Part shown: in pieces, positions 35,685-45,490 of the stretch
Position numbering within the stretch: position 1 is the first letter of the stretch
How the letters are laid out: every line of letters begins with the position of its first letter
Source of the DNA: Clostridium punense
GTDB lineage: Bacteria; Bacillota; Clostridia; Clostridiales; Clostridiaceae
Direction of reading: 5' to 3'
DNA: 64,000 bases
Assembly: GCF_017874425.1 (NCBI RefSeq)
Contig: NZ_JAGGLL010000007.1
Coordinates: forward strand, 62,001 to 126,000
Notes under the pieces: model-generated
Told to the model about the DNA's origin: nothing
Databases searched by the model: none
Seen by the model: only the letters and a program-made list of their open reading frames with translations
Position numbers and translations under genes: made by a program

Positions 35685-36242
35685 TTAATTTCCATTACTT
35701 AAGTTGCCACAAGTACCTCTGTTTACACCTTTCATACCAGCACCATTACCCATTCCTTTGCCAGCACCTCTTCTTTGTCCATTTTCTCCACCAATGTTGC
35801 CATTACCTTTTCCTTTTTCTCCTTCACCTGGAGTAGTGCAAGGAGCAGAGTTCTCTTCTATTCTAGCTTTTATGGCTTCACCTTGTTCTTTTGTTACTGA
35901 ACCACTATTTATAGCTTCGTCAATAGATTTGATTTTTTCTTCAACCATAGTTGACTTAAACTCTTCAGCAGTAATTCCTTTTTCACTTACCAAATCATAC
36001 ATTGTTTTACCAGCAGCTCTGCCTTCAGTTATAGTAGTTTCTTCTATGCCAAACTTTTCTTTTAACAGGTTTGTCATAAAGTCATAGCCTTTTACACCAG
36101 TGATTCCTCTAAGGCCAGAACCTTGGCAAACTGCATAGTTACTATTAGAAGGAGTTGTTGTGTCTGAACTAGCATAAGCAGTAGCACAAGCTCCTAGGGC
36201 TAAGGTTAAGGTTAATACCATCATAAGATTTTTCTTTTTCAT
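35685..36242 (-). CDS. secreted DUF2680-like protein
   Basis: A 185-residue exported protein of unknown function. A signal peptide (MKKKNLMMVLTLTLALGACATAYA) is followed by two short helical segments. The second, ISAEEF-like text read here as ITAEEFKSTMVEEKIKSIDEAINSGSVTKEQGEAIKARI, resembles the DUF2680 (YckD-type) repeat. The C-terminal 50 residues are rich in G, N and K with scattered cysteines and probably disordered. I choose the ATG at 36242, eight bases after GGAGG; the in-frame ATG at 36257 overlaps that site. It lies downstream of a two-component system on the same strand and may be one of its targets. Confidence 0.75.
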   Translation of the reverse strand: MKKKNLMMVLTLTLALGACATAYASSDTTTPSNSNYAVCQGSGLRGITGVKGYDFMTNLLKEKFGIEETTITEGRAAGKTMYDLVSEKGITAEEFKSTMVEEKIKSIDEAINSGSVTKEQGEAIKARIEENSAPCTTPGEGEKGKGNGNIGGENGQRRGAGKGMGNGAGMKGVNRGTCGNLSNGN

Positions 36243-36448
36243 TTCAATTACCTCCATAAAATTTTATTATTTTATTATTTAATAAAATAAGTTTGTAAGA
36301 TAACTAGATAAATACATAAGCTCTTATCTTAATAAATGACTTTACTAAAATTCTTTATTATAAAAATTTAATTGTAGAACTTATAAAATACTCTCTAATT
36401 AGTCCATATATAAATAATAGCTAGAAACTTTGATAATACTATGGGGTA

Positions 36449-36474
36449 ATTGTGATAAATTTGTGAAATATGAG
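36449..36474 (+). repeat. 26-bp exact repeat, copy 1
   Basis: It begins AATTGTGATAAATTTGTGAA and ends ATATGA. It is identical over 26 bases to 45491-45516. It contains two TTGTGA motifs 11 bp apart. It lies 207 bp upstream of the DUF2680-like gene, in reverse orientation to it. Confidence 0.8.
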
Positions 36475-36518
36475 CTTGCTTAGGATACTTTTAACTTAAT
36501 TATCTTCAAAAAGCTTTA

Positions 36519-36570
36519 AGGGAACCAATGAAGGTTCCACGTACAAGTTAAGTCCTCACTATAGTTCCCT
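36519..36570. repeat. GGGAACC-type hairpin, copy B
   Basis: AGGGAAC (36519-36525) pairs with GTTCCCT (36564-36570). An alternative inner hairpin GGAACC (36521-36526) with GGTTCC (36533-36538) competes with the outer one. It lies 46 bp beyond the stop codon of the kinase gene on the minus strand. Confidence 0.5.
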
Positions 36571-36615
36571 AGATACAGATAATATTAAAAGTTTACAAGA
36601 GTTTAATCTAATAAA

Positions 36616-37932
36616 TTAATCTTTATATACTAGAGATTCTTTGGGAATTAGGAAATAAAACTCAGTACCATTTTCTGTGGAACTAGTAACGCCATATTGA
36701 AAGCCATGAAGCTTTAAAATTTCACTGCAAATTGGAAGTCCAAGTCCCATACCACCACTTTGAGAATCTTTATAATACCTGTTCCAAATATCCTTTAAAT
36801 TATCTGATTGAATACCTATACCATAGTCAATAACTGAAATCTTTATATGATTGATTTCATCAGTGGATAGAATGTTAATCTTACTATTTTCCTTACTAAA
36901 CTTAATTGCATTATCAATAAAATTATATAGAACTCTTTCTAAATGTTTTTTATCTACGTTAACCCATAGTGGTAAAGAACTACAATTTATTGAAAGCTTC
37001 TTTTTAGAGACCATAGGCTGAAACTTTGCTATGGTTTCCTCTAATAACGTAGGCAAATGGGTTAGCTCTTTATTGAGAACAAAAGCTCCTTGCTGGAATT
37101 TAGAAAGATGAAGTAAGTCTACTACTAAATTATTAAGTCTATCTACTTCCTTAATTATTTCAAGGGAGTACTTCCTTTGATTTTCTTCAGTTAGCAAACC
37201 ATCATAAATAGCTTCACTATAGCTTCTAATTACACTAAGAGGGGTTTTAAAATCATGGGATACGTTAGCAACAAAATCTCTTTGAAGGGTATCTTTTCTC
37301 TTAAGTTCTAAAGCCATCTTTTCAACACTACAGGCTAAAGCTTCAATTTCATCCTTACTACTTATGCTTAATTTTAAATCAAAATTTCCTTTTGATATTT
37401 CACCAGCCGCATTTTCTAATTGTAAAATGGGTTTAGTGAACTTTTTTCCCAAATATGAAATAAGAGGGAGAGATAATAAAAGGGCTAAAACAAAAATTAC
37501 AAGTAATATTATATAAACACCCTTTAAATAATCAGAAGAGTACTTATTATTTTGAAAAACTACTATATCTCCTAAAGGGGTTTCTAGTCTAAAATAGAGA
37601 AATTCAGCCCCCATAGAGTTCTTAAACTTTCCCTTCCTACTAAAATCTCCAGCAGTTAGATTTTGAAGGAAGGGCATCATTCCCATTTTGCCATGTGTTA
37701 AAGAGGTTACTTTTTCATCTTTAATTAAAAGAACACTTACCTCAATATCAGTTAAAGGTTCAGAAGAATTTATTCTTTCATAAACATCTTTTGCTGAGTT
37801 TTCTAAATGCCTATATTGCTCATACATATAAAATTTTGATAAAAATATGCTACTTCCAAGAAAACAAAGAACTATAACAAAGGATATTATGCCTAAAAAA
37901 TACTTAGATAGCTTAAAGGTAATTTTATTCAT
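36616..37932 (-). CDS. sensor histidine kinase
   Basis: A 438-residue membrane kinase. Two membrane segments (about 12-32 and 136-158) enclose an extracellular sensor region of roughly 100 residues. A HAMP domain follows, then HisKA with ANVSHDFKTPLSVI (phospho-accepting H226) and an HATPase domain with N, G1 and G2 boxes (NFIDNAIKFS, IDYGIGI, GGMGLGLPI). It lies 53 bp after the response regulator gene and forms a two-component system with it. The signal is unknown; the domain layout is that of envelope-sensing kinases. The ATG follows GGAG. Confidence 0.93.
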   Translation of the reverse strand: MNKITFKLSKYFLGIISFVIVLCFLGSSIFLSKFYMYEQYRHLENSAKDVYERINSSEPLTDIEVSVLLIKDEKVTSLTHGKMGMMPFLQNLTAGDFSRKGKFKNSMGAEFLYFRLETPLGDIVVFQNNKYSSDYLKGVYIILLVIFVLALLLSLPLISYLGKKFTKPILQLENAAGEISKGNFDLKLSISSKDEIEALACSVEKMALELKRKDTLQRDFVANVSHDFKTPLSVIRSYSEAIYDGLLTEENQRKYSLEIIKEVDRLNNLVVDLLHLSKFQQGAFVLNKELTHLPTLLEETIAKFQPMVSKKKLSINCSSLPLWVNVDKKHLERVLYNFIDNAIKFSKENSKINILSTDEINHIKISVIDYGIGIQSDNLKDIWNRYYKDSQSGGMGLGLPICSEILKLHGFQYGVTSSTENGTEFYFLIPKESLVYKD

Positions 37933-37985
37933 AGTTAATCTCCATAAACTTATTTATTATATACTAAGTTAATCTTAAAAAGGTA

Positions 37986-38657
37986 CTAATTATTTTTCCA
38001 ATCCATTTTATAACCTACTCCCCATACAGTAGATAAATAGTCTTCACAAAACTTAATTTTTTCTCTTAACTTTTTCACATGGGTATCTACAGTTCTAGAA
38101 TCGCCAGCATAATCATAGCCCCATACTAAATTAAGAAGTTGTTCTCTATTAAAAACCTGACCTAAATTTTTACAAAGAAATACTAATAAATCAAATTCTT
38201 TAGGAGTGAGAATTACAGCCTCACTATTTTCTATAACCTCCCTTTTATCCTCTACTATGGTCAGGTTAGAGAAGGTTAATCCCTTATTGGTCTTTAGTTT
38301 GCTATTCATTCTAAGATTAACTCTTAATACTAGTTCCCTCATGCTTAAGGGTTTTACCATGTAATCATCAGCACCTAATTCTAGTCCAAAGATTCTATCA
38401 TCCTCTTCGCCTCTAGCTGTGGTCATTATAACTGGTGTGCTACCTAGTGATTTAATCCTTCTTAAAAGGGCCCAACCATCTTTGTTAGGAAGCATTACAT
38501 CTAAAATAATTAAATCAAAAGTTTCGGTATTAATCATATCTTCAGCTTTTTTTCCATCAGAAACACAGGTAACCTGGTAATTTTCTTTTTCAAGATATAA
38601 GGTCATTACTTCGCAAAGCTTAACTTCATCTTCAATAACTAATATTTTACCTTTCAT
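37986..38657 (-). CDS. OmpR/PhoB-family response regulator
   Basis: A 223-residue regulator with a receiver domain (E9-D10, phospho-acceptor D53 in IILDVMLP, conserved K near residue 102 in VKPLSMREL) and a C-terminal winged helix (about 128-221, TPKEFDLLVFL, VWGYDYAGDSRTVDTHVKKLREKI). It is upstream of the kinase gene on the same strand. The downstream DUF2680-like gene is a candidate target but nothing in sequence proves it. The ATG follows AAGGAG. Confidence 0.94.
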   Translation of the reverse strand: MKGKILVIEDEVKLCEVMTLYLEKENYQVTCVSDGKKAEDMINTETFDLIILDVMLPNKDGWALLRRIKSLGSTPVIMTTARGEEDDRIFGLELGADDYMVKPLSMRELVLRVNLRMNSKLKTNKGLTFSNLTIVEDKREVIENSEAVILTPKEFDLLVFLCKNLGQVFNREQLLNLVWGYDYAGDSRTVDTHVKKLREKIKFCEDYLSTVWGVGYKMDWKNN

Positions 38658-39223
38658 TGGTCAACTCCTTAGAGAAATTTTTTTTATATTAATATATCAT
38701 AATAATATAATATATTAGAAGAAATATCTATAACCAAAACCGGAAAATTAAATATTAACCTTATTAGAAGCCTTCAGTAGCTTTATCAAACATTTTTATG
38801 TTATAGAGTTTGAAAAAATTTAAACTATTCTTAAGTTCATATATTTTAATAAATATGTAAATTCTATGGTTAATAGGAATCTTACTAACCATGCATTCCT
38901 ATGTAAGTCACAGCACCAATAAGAAACAATAGAAAGGAAAATAGAAGCCAAGAAGTAAATAATACTTAAAATTCACATTGGTTGCTTTAAGATATTAGGA
39001 GTATAATTAACTAAATCCTAACTAAAAAGCCAATAAAAAATACAAGTATATCTCATGGAACCATACATTAATAAACAAGTATAAATAGCTATAGCTTTCA
39101 GTTATAAAGTTGTCTAAATAAGCTAATATTATATATACAGAAATCATATAAATTTAATATTGGTACACATTAAAAAGTCACGGGATTTATAAAAAACATA
39201 TAAATTTCATAAAGGAGATTACT
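38658..39223. other. divergent spacer, 566 bp, mostly unexplained
   Basis: AT-rich region between the response regulator (-) and helicase (+) genes. I see no gene. Near 38873-38907 two small inverted repeats interleave: ATAGGAAT (38873-38880) with ATTCCTAT (38895-38902), and CTTAC (38881-38885) with GTAAG (38903-38907). These may be chance. The helicase ribosome site AAAGGAG is at the end. Confidence 0.4.
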
Positions 39224-40981
39224 ATGAAAAGAGGAGTTGCAGAAAGAAACTTTAGGAAAATAAAAAACCAAGTTCATCAAATAAATGAAATCGTAAAAAA
39301 TACAAAAACTAACTCCCTGTGGGAACATGAAGCTTCTGTAAGAAAAAAACTTAAACAATTAAAAGAATTTGAAAGTGCAGATTTAAGAGATTATGAATCA
39401 GTTTATGAAAGTTACTTAGAAATTTTAGAGTACATTTCTGAGAGACTCGTAAAAGACTATAATAGTAAAAACGATACTAAGTTTAACTTTAGGGATATTG
39501 TAGAAGATAACTATGAGGGGTATTTAAAGTCAGGAATAATTAGTGTTTTAATTTCTAATCATATTCCAAGGTTAGTTTCTAGTGAGTTTGATAGGGTGTT
39601 TCCTGAAAACCCTAAAGATGAATATAGAGAAGCTAGAAAAGTTAATAGAGAATTCTATCTTCATTTAGGAGAAACAAACACAGGTAAAACTTATAACGCT
39701 ATGCAAAGGCTTAAGGATAGCGCTAAAGGGATATATTTATCCCCCTTAAGAATACTTGCCTTGGAAAATTATGAACGGCTAAATAATGAGGGTGTAAAGT
39801 GTAGTCTTTTAACTGGAGAAGAAGAAATCATAGTAGAAGGTGCCACTCACATATCCTGCACTATTGAGAAGTTAGATATTGAAGAACAGTATGACATAGC
39901 CATCATAGACGAAGTACAAATGATTGATGATGACCAACGTGGGGCTGGGTGGACTAGAGCCTTGCTAGGAGTAAAGAGCAGAGAAGTTCACGTTTGTGGA
40001 TCGCTAAATGCTAAAAATATTATTACTAAAATTTTGGATGATTGTGGAGAGAGTTATGTATACAAAGAATACAAAAGACAAATTCCACTTCAATTGCAGC
40101 AGCAGAATTTTTCCTATAAAACCATTGATGAAGGTGATGCTTTAGTAGTTTTTTCTAAAAAAAGAGTTTTAGAACTTGCTTATGAATTTGCAGATTTGGG
40201 AATAAAAGCAAGCTTAATTTATGGTGACTTACCACCAGAGGTAAGAAGAAAACAGTATGAACAGTTTATAAGGAAGGAAACAAAAATACTTATTTGCACA
40301 GATGCTATTGGCATGGGAGTCAATCTCCCTATCAAAAGAATTGTTTTTATGGATATTAAGAAATTTGACGGCAATGAGTTTAGATTTTTAAATTCTCATG
40401 AAGTTAAGCAAATAGCTGGAAGAGCCGGAAGAAAAGGTATATATGAAGTAGGTTATGTAGCTACCGTTGGTGGAAATCAGGACTTCTTAGAAGAGCTGCT
40501 AAATTCGGAGGATAGAGAAATTAAAGAAGCAGTGATTGGTCCTAGTGAAGCTATACTGAAGGTAAAAAGTCTTTCCTTAAGAGAAAAACTTGCTCTTTGG
40601 AGTACCAGAGAAGAAAAAATGACGTTTTATAGAAAAATGGATGTTAACGAATATTTAATTATTTTAGATAATCTAAAAAGTTATAAGCTTCATGAAAGTG
40701 AACAATGGAAGCTTATAAGAATCCCTTTTGATGTGACTAACCCAAAACTACTAGAAGCCTTTTTATTCTATGTAGATGAGATATTTATTGGTAAGAGAGA
40801 TAAATTATCTAAGCCAACTTATAAGTTCCCCGAATTGTATGAGTTTGAAGTGTATTATCAAAAGGTTAACTTATACTATAGCTTTTCAAAGATATTTAAA
40901 CTTGATTTTGATGAGCAATGGGTGCAAGAGGAAAGACTTAAGATAAGTGAAGAAATAAATAAAATATTATTGGAAATATAA
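39224..40981 (+). CDS. Suv3-like ATP-dependent RNA helicase
   Basis: A 585-residue superfamily-2 helicase. The first 145 residues are a helical region without a clear family. The core has Walker A GETNTGKT (149-156), the DEVQ box (229-232, as DEIQ/DEVQ in the mitochondrial Suv3 family), TDAIGMGVNLP and QIAGRAGRKG (396-405). The C-terminal helical part (TFYRKMDVNEYL onward) resembles the Suv3 C-terminal domain. Suv3 unwinds RNA 3-prime to 5-prime in mitochondrial RNA decay. A similar role in mRNA turnover here is inference. The ATG follows AAAGGAG. It stands alone between a divergent spacer and a small spore-protein gene. Confidence 0.87.
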   Translation: MKRGVAERNFRKIKNQVHQINEIVKNTKTNSLWEHEASVRKKLKQLKEFESADLRDYESVYESYLEILEYISERLVKDYNSKNDTKFNFRDIVEDNYEGYLKSGIISVLISNHIPRLVSSEFDRVFPENPKDEYREARKVNREFYLHLGETNTGKTYNAMQRLKDSAKGIYLSPLRILALENYERLNNEGVKCSLLTGEEEIIVEGATHISCTIEKLDIEEQYDIAIIDEVQMIDDDQRGAGWTRALLGVKSREVHVCGSLNAKNIITKILDDCGESYVYKEYKRQIPLQLQQQNFSYKTIDEGDALVVFSKKRVLELAYEFADLGIKASLIYGDLPPEVRRKQYEQFIRKETKILICTDAIGMGVNLPIKRIVFMDIKKFDGNEFRFLNSHEVKQIAGRAGRKGIYEVGYVATVGGNQDFLEELLNSEDREIKEAVIGPSEAILKVKSLSLREKLALWSTREEKMTFYRKMDVNEYLIILDNLKSYKLHESEQWKLIRIPFDVTNPKLLEAFLFYVDEIFIGKRDKLSKPTYKFPELYEFEVYYQKVNLYYSFSKIFKLDFDEQWVQEERLKISEEINKILLEI

Positions 40982-41124
40982 TTGATAAACTTTTGAAGTT
41001 TTCAAATAAATTACCTCTTATAGATTTATGTTAATTGCAGAAACTAATAAACAGATACACAAATAATACAAATCACTTATAGTTTAGCTAATAATAACTA
41101 ATCATAAAAATAGGAGGGATTAAC

Positions 41125-41292
41125 ATGGCAGAAAACAGATATAAAGAAAAGCATATGGCAATGCCAATTGAAAACTTTGCAACTGCACCACTTGCCAATA
41201 GGGAACATTTGCAACCACGAACAAGAGTGAACATACCTAGTAATAACGAGATAAGAAATGCAAAAGACTGGGTAGATGCTAATCAAAAGTAA
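41125..41292 (+). CDS. DUF3787-family small spore protein
   Basis: A 55-residue protein beginning MAENRYKEKHMAMPIENFAT, with a strong ribosome site (GGAGGG) eight bases before the ATG. The body (PIENFATAPLAN..., IPSNNEIRNAKDWVDANQK) fits the short DUF3787 family, whose C. difficile member is described as a spore surface protein. No signal peptide or membrane segment. A perfect terminator follows at 41338. It lies 143 bp after the helicase gene and is probably its own transcription unit in the mother cell, although I see no certain sigma-E or sigma-K promoter. Confidence 0.8.
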   Translation: MAENRYKEKHMAMPIENFATAPLANREHLQPRTRVNIPSNNEIRNAKDWVDANQK

Positions 41293-41337
41293 AAACTTAG
41301 GCTTAAGGTGTTAAAACTTAATATATGGAGTTATGGT

Positions 41338-41375
41338 AAAGAAGTTTGATAAAAAATCAAACTTCTTTATTTTTG
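41338..41375 (+). terminator. terminator of the DUF3787 gene
   Basis: AAAGAAGTTTGAT (41338-41350) and ATCAAACTTCTTT (41356-41368) pair perfectly around AAAAA, followed by ATTTTTG. Confidence 0.9.
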
Positions 41376-41656
41376 ATTTTTAATATATTTATGTTTTAAT
41401 TAAGTTTATATATTTATGATTAGGACTTTTCTTAGGCTATCATATATGAAGATTAATAATCATTAATGAATGTATATACTATGATTTATCTTTTAACTCA
41501 CATTAATTTATACTCAAAATTATCTATAATACACAATTGTTTAGCCCTAAGGAAAGATATAATAAAAAACTTTTTCTATAGCGCTGCAAAGGATTTGGAT
41601 TATTGGGGATAATTTCATGGAGAAAAAAGGATAAATGTAACTAATAAATATAAAGC

Positions 41657-41687
41657 CCTAAGCTTTATGATTAAACTAAAGCTTAGG
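41657..41687 (-). terminator. terminator of nifJ
   Basis: CCTAAGCTTTA (41657-41667) and TAAAGCTTAGG (41677-41687) pair perfectly around nine bases. On the minus strand it is followed by GCTTTATATTTATT. It lies 60 bp after the nifJ stop. Confidence 0.7.
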
Positions 41688-41746
41688 ACTCCAATAATGA
41701 TTAATATCTTCACAAATATGTGTGAAGCAATATTACTTATTAATAA

Positions 41747-44700
41747 CTAATACTGAATTTCAGCTAATCTTCTATAGGTATCGTATCTTTCACGAGCATG
41801 TTGTTCTGCTACATCATACATTTGATCAGCAATTTCAGGGAATACAGTTGCAAGAGAAGTGTAACGAATTTCACTTAAGATAAATTCTTTAAAGGACTTT
41901 GTTGGTTCCTTAGAATCTAAAGTAAACGGATTCTTTCCTTCATCTTTAAGCATTGGATTATATCTGTAAAGATGCCAGTATCCAGATTCTACAGCTTTTT
42001 TCTCTTGAGCAATACTTGTTCCCATGCCAGTTTTTATACCATGGTTAACACAAGGTGCATAAGCAATAATTAATGAAGGACCTTTATAAGCTTCTGCTTC
42101 AGCTATTGCTTTTATTGTATGGTTCATATTTGCACCCATTGAAATTTGAGTTACGTATACATAACCATAGCTCATAGCCATTAATCCTAAATCTTTCTTT
42201 CTAATTTTCTTACCTGCCGCTGCAAATTTAGCCACTGCAGCTGTAGGAGTAGCTTTTGAAGATTGACCTCCAGTATTAGAATAAACCTCTGTATCCATAA
42301 CAAAGATATTTACATCATCACCAGTAGATAAAACTTGGTCAAGTCCTGAGAAGCCTATATCATAAGCCCAACCATCTCCGCCAATCATCCAATGAGACTT
42401 TTTAACAAGGTGATCTTTGTTTTCCATTATTTCTTTAAGAAGTGGGTCTTTTTCGTAGTCTACACTCTTCATAGCTTCAAGAATTTTTGAAGTTGCAGCC
42501 TTTGAAGCTTCTCCATCACTCATACCAGCTAACCATTCCTCAAAGGCTTCTTTAAGCATAGGTGATTGAGGATTATTTAGGGCTTCTTTTATTAACATAG
42601 CAAGTTTTTCTCTTAGTTGTTTTACTGCTAAATACATTCCATAGCCATATTCAGCATTATCCTCAAATAGAGAGTTACCCCAAGCAGGGCCTTTTCCACA
42701 GGCATTTGTAGAATAAGGTACAGAAGGTGCACTACCTCCCCAAATTGATGAACAACCTGTAGCATTGGCAATCATCATTCTATCTCCAAATAACTGAGTT
42801 AGAAGTTTAACATAAGGGGTTTCGCCACAACCTGGACATGCGCCACTGAATTCCATAAGTGGTCTAACAAACTGACTTCCCTTTAAGGTTTTCTTATCCA
42901 TTATGTGATCTTTAGAGGTCACTGTTGTACCATATTCCCAGTTCTCAGATTCCATTTCTATTTCAAGAGGTGCAGGCTTCATTATTAAAGCTTTTCCAGG
43001 AGCAGGACAAATATCAGCACAGTTTCCGCAACCTGTACAATCAAGTGGACTTATTTGTATACGATAATGCAAGTCTTCAAAGCCTTTTCCAGTTGGTTTC
43101 TTAGTCTTAAAGGTATCCGGTGCTTTTTCCTTTTCTGTATCATCTAATAATAATGGTCTTATAACTGCATGAGGGCAGATATACGCACATTGGTTACATT
43201 GAATGCATTTATCAATTTGCCATTCTGGCACAGTAACAGCTATGCCACGCTTTTCATAAGAGGTAGTTCCTGTTGGGAATATACCGTCTTCCATTCCATT
43301 AAAGGCGCTAACAGGAAGTTCATCTCCCTCATGTCTTTCCATTGGTCTTTGTATATTTTTAACAAAGTCAGGTTCTTCTTTAATTGGCAAATTTTCATCT
43401 TCAGCATTGGTCCAAGCTTCAGGAACAGTAACCTTATGAAGTGCATTAACACCTTGGTCAATGGCATCTTTATTCATAGTAACAATCTTTTCGCCTTTTT
43501 TACCATAGGTTTTTTCCACTGAAGCTTTTAGTAAATCTAAAGCTTGTTCTACAGGTATAACATTGGCAAGCTTAAAGAAGGCAGATTGCATTATCATGTT
43601 AATTCTTCCACCAAGGCCAATTTTACCAGCTATTGATATAGCATCTATAGTATAGAAGTTAATATTGTTTTGAGCTATATATCTTCTTAAAGAAGAAGGT
43701 AATCTTGTTTCTAATTCACTATCACTCCAAGGACAGTTTAGAACAAACACACCATTTTTCTTTAAACCTTTTAGTAAATCAAAATTATAAACATAAGATG
43801 GATTATGGCAAGCTATATAGTCAGCTTTATATACTAAGTAAGGTGATCTTATTGGTTTTTTACCAAATCTTAAGTGAGATACGGTACTTCCACCAGATTT
43901 CTTACTATCATAAGAGAAGTATGCTTGAGCATAAAGATCTGTATTATCTCCAATAATTTTAATAGCAGATTTATTTGCTCCAACAGTTCCATCAGAACCT
44001 AATCCCCAGAACTTACAGCTAATTGTTCCTTCAGCTGAAGTTTCAATGATTTCCTCTTCAGGTAATGAAGTATTAGTAACATCATCAACAATTCCAATAG
44101 TAAATCCATTTTTAGGTCTTGGAGTATTTAAATTTTTATAAACAGCCAATATTTGTGATGGTCTAGTGTCCTTTGACCCTAAGCCGTATCTTCCACCAAC
44201 AATTAGCGGCTTTTCTGTATGATGATAGAAAGCATTACAGATGTCTAGGTATAATGGTTCACCTAGGGCACCAGGTTCTTTTGTACGGTCTAATACAGCT
44301 ATTTTCTTAACCGTTTTAGGAAGAACATTAAATAAATATGTAGGACAGAAAGGACGATATAAGTGAACTTTAATTAATCCAACTTTTTCTCCTTGCTTCA
44401 TTAAATAATCTATAGTTTCTTCGATAGTATCGCATACTGAACCCATAGCAATAATTATATTTTCAGCATTTGGGTCTCCGTAATAATCAAAAGGATGATA
44501 AGATCTTCCGGTAATTTTTTCTATTTCCCTCATGTACCCCTCTACAATATCAGGAACTGCATCAAAAAATCTATTTGAAGACTCTCTTTGTTGGAAGTAG
44601 ATATCAGGGTTTTGAGCTGTACCTCTTAATGTTGGATGTTCAGGGTTTAATGCTCTTTGTCTAAAAGCTTTTAGGGCATCTTGATCCACTAACTTAATTA

Positions 44701-45271
44701 CATCTTCTGGATTAACTACTTCAATCTTTTGATACTCGTGAGAGGTTCTAAAGCCGTCGAAAAAGTGTATAAAAGGAACTCTAGCTTTTATTGCAGATAA
44801 ATGGGCAACATTAGCCATATCCATTACTTCTTGAACATTTGACGCAGCTAAAAGGGCTACACCAGTTTGTCTAGTAGCCATTACGTCCTGATGATCACCG
44901 AAGATTGAAAGGGCATGAGCAGCAATAGCACGAGCACTTACGTGTAAAACTCCAGGCAAAAGTTCTCCTGCCATTCTGTAAAGGTTAGGTATCATTAATA
45001 ACAAACCTTGAGAGGCTGTATAAGTAGTTGTAAGAGCGCCTCCAACTAAGGAACCATGCACAGAACCTGATGCACCAGCCTCAGATTGCATTTCCACAAC
45101 CTTAACTGGTTGACCAAACATGTTTTTTCTACCATGAGCTGACCAATCATCTGTTAGCTCAGCCATGGGTGTTGAAGGTGTAATGGGATAGATGGCAGCT
45201 ACTTCGGTAAAAGCATAGGAAGCTTCTGCAGCAGCTTGATTTCCATCCATGGTTTTCATAATCTTTGCCAT
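41747..45271 (-). CDS. nifJ: pyruvate:ferredoxin (flavodoxin) oxidoreductase
   Basis: Converts pyruvate and CoA to acetyl-CoA, CO2 and reduced ferredoxin, the central link from glycolysis to fermentation in clostridia. A single 1174-residue polypeptide carries all fused domains: an N-terminal pyruvate-binding domain, the gamma domain, a two-cluster ferredoxin domain (CIQCNQCAYICPHA near residue 695, CTGCGNCADICPAP near 748), further cluster cysteines (ACPGCGE) and the thiamine-diphosphate motif GDGWAYDIGFSGLDQ near 967. The start ATG follows GAGGAGG. It is monocistronic by context and divergent from an HD-GYP gene. Confidence 0.97.
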   Translation of the reverse strand: MAKIMKTMDGNQAAAEASYAFTEVAAIYPITPSTPMAELTDDWSAHGRKNMFGQPVKVVEMQSEAGASGSVHGSLVGGALTTTYTASQGLLLMIPNLYRMAGELLPGVLHVSARAIAAHALSIFGDHQDVMATRQTGVALLAASNVQEVMDMANVAHLSAIKARVPFIHFFDGFRTSHEYQKIEVVNPEDVIKLVDQDALKAFRQRALNPEHPTLRGTAQNPDIYFQQRESSNRFFDAVPDIVEGYMREIEKITGRSYHPFDYYGDPNAENIIIAMGSVCDTIEETIDYLMKQGEKVGLIKVHLYRPFCPTYLFNVLPKTVKKIAVLDRTKEPGALGEPLYLDICNAFYHHTEKPLIVGGRYGLGSKDTRPSQILAVYKNLNTPRPKNGFTIGIVDDVTNTSLPEEEIIETSAEGTISCKFWGLGSDGTVGANKSAIKIIGDNTDLYAQAYFSYDSKKSGGSTVSHLRFGKKPIRSPYLVYKADYIACHNPSYVYNFDLLKGLKKNGVFVLNCPWSDSELETRLPSSLRRYIAQNNINFYTIDAISIAGKIGLGGRINMIMQSAFFKLANVIPVEQALDLLKASVEKTYGKKGEKIVTMNKDAIDQGVNALHKVTVPEAWTNAEDENLPIKEEPDFVKNIQRPMERHEGDELPVSAFNGMEDGIFPTGTTSYEKRGIAVTVPEWQIDKCIQCNQCAYICPHAVIRPLLLDDTEKEKAPDTFKTKKPTGKGFEDLHYRIQISPLDCTGCGNCADICPAPGKALIMKPAPLEIEMESENWEYGTTVTSKDHIMDKKTLKGSQFVRPLMEFSGACPGCGETPYVKLLTQLFGDRMMIANATGCSSIWGGSAPSVPYSTNACGKGPAWGNSLFEDNAEYGYGMYLAVKQLREKLAMLIKEALNNPQSPMLKEAFEEWLAGMSDGEASKAATSKILEAMKSVDYEKDPLLKEIMENKDHLVKKSHWMIGGDGWAYDIGFSGLDQVLSTGDDVNIFVMDTEVYSNTGGQSSKATPTAAVAKFAAAGKKIRKKDLGLMAMSYGYVYVTQISMGANMNHTIKAIAEAEAYKGPSLIIAYAPCVNHGIKTGMGTSIAQEKKAVESGYWHLYRYNPMLKDEGKNPFTLDSKEPTKSFKEFILSEIRYTSLATVFPEIADQMYDVAEQHARERYDTYRRLAEIQY

Positions 45272-45490
45272 TTATAAAAATCCTCCTCAAAATAAAATTA
45301 GCACCTACTAAAAAATCATAAACAGGTACCTTACAATTTGTCTTATCTATTCTATTATTTACTAGTTATATACACTCCATACATAAAATTTCAAAAATTA
45401 CTTTTATGATATACAATTTAATATATTGTAAAAAATTAATATTTATTATAATCATCATTAAAACCTTTACAAAAATAAACAAATTAAGAC

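Larger units (their letters stand above)
36243..36615. other. spacer upstream of the DUF2680-like gene
   Basis: A 373-bp spacer with the 26-bp exact repeat (36449-36474) and the GGGAACC-type hairpin B (36519-36570). No small gene is seen. It probably contains the promoter of the DUF2680-like gene and the transcript end of the kinase gene. Confidence 0.55.
41293..41746. other. convergent spacer with terminators
   Basis: A 454-bp region between the DUF3787 gene (+) and nifJ (-). It holds a terminator for each side (41338-41375 and 41657-41687) and a small inverted repeat CTTCACA/TGTGAAG near 41709-41728. Nothing else is seen. Confidence 0.6.

Noticed and set aside
43169-43522. 117-residue open frame on the + strand inside nifJ
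   Set aside because: It lies wholly inside a highly conserved gene on the other strand, with no ribosome site or family resemblance.
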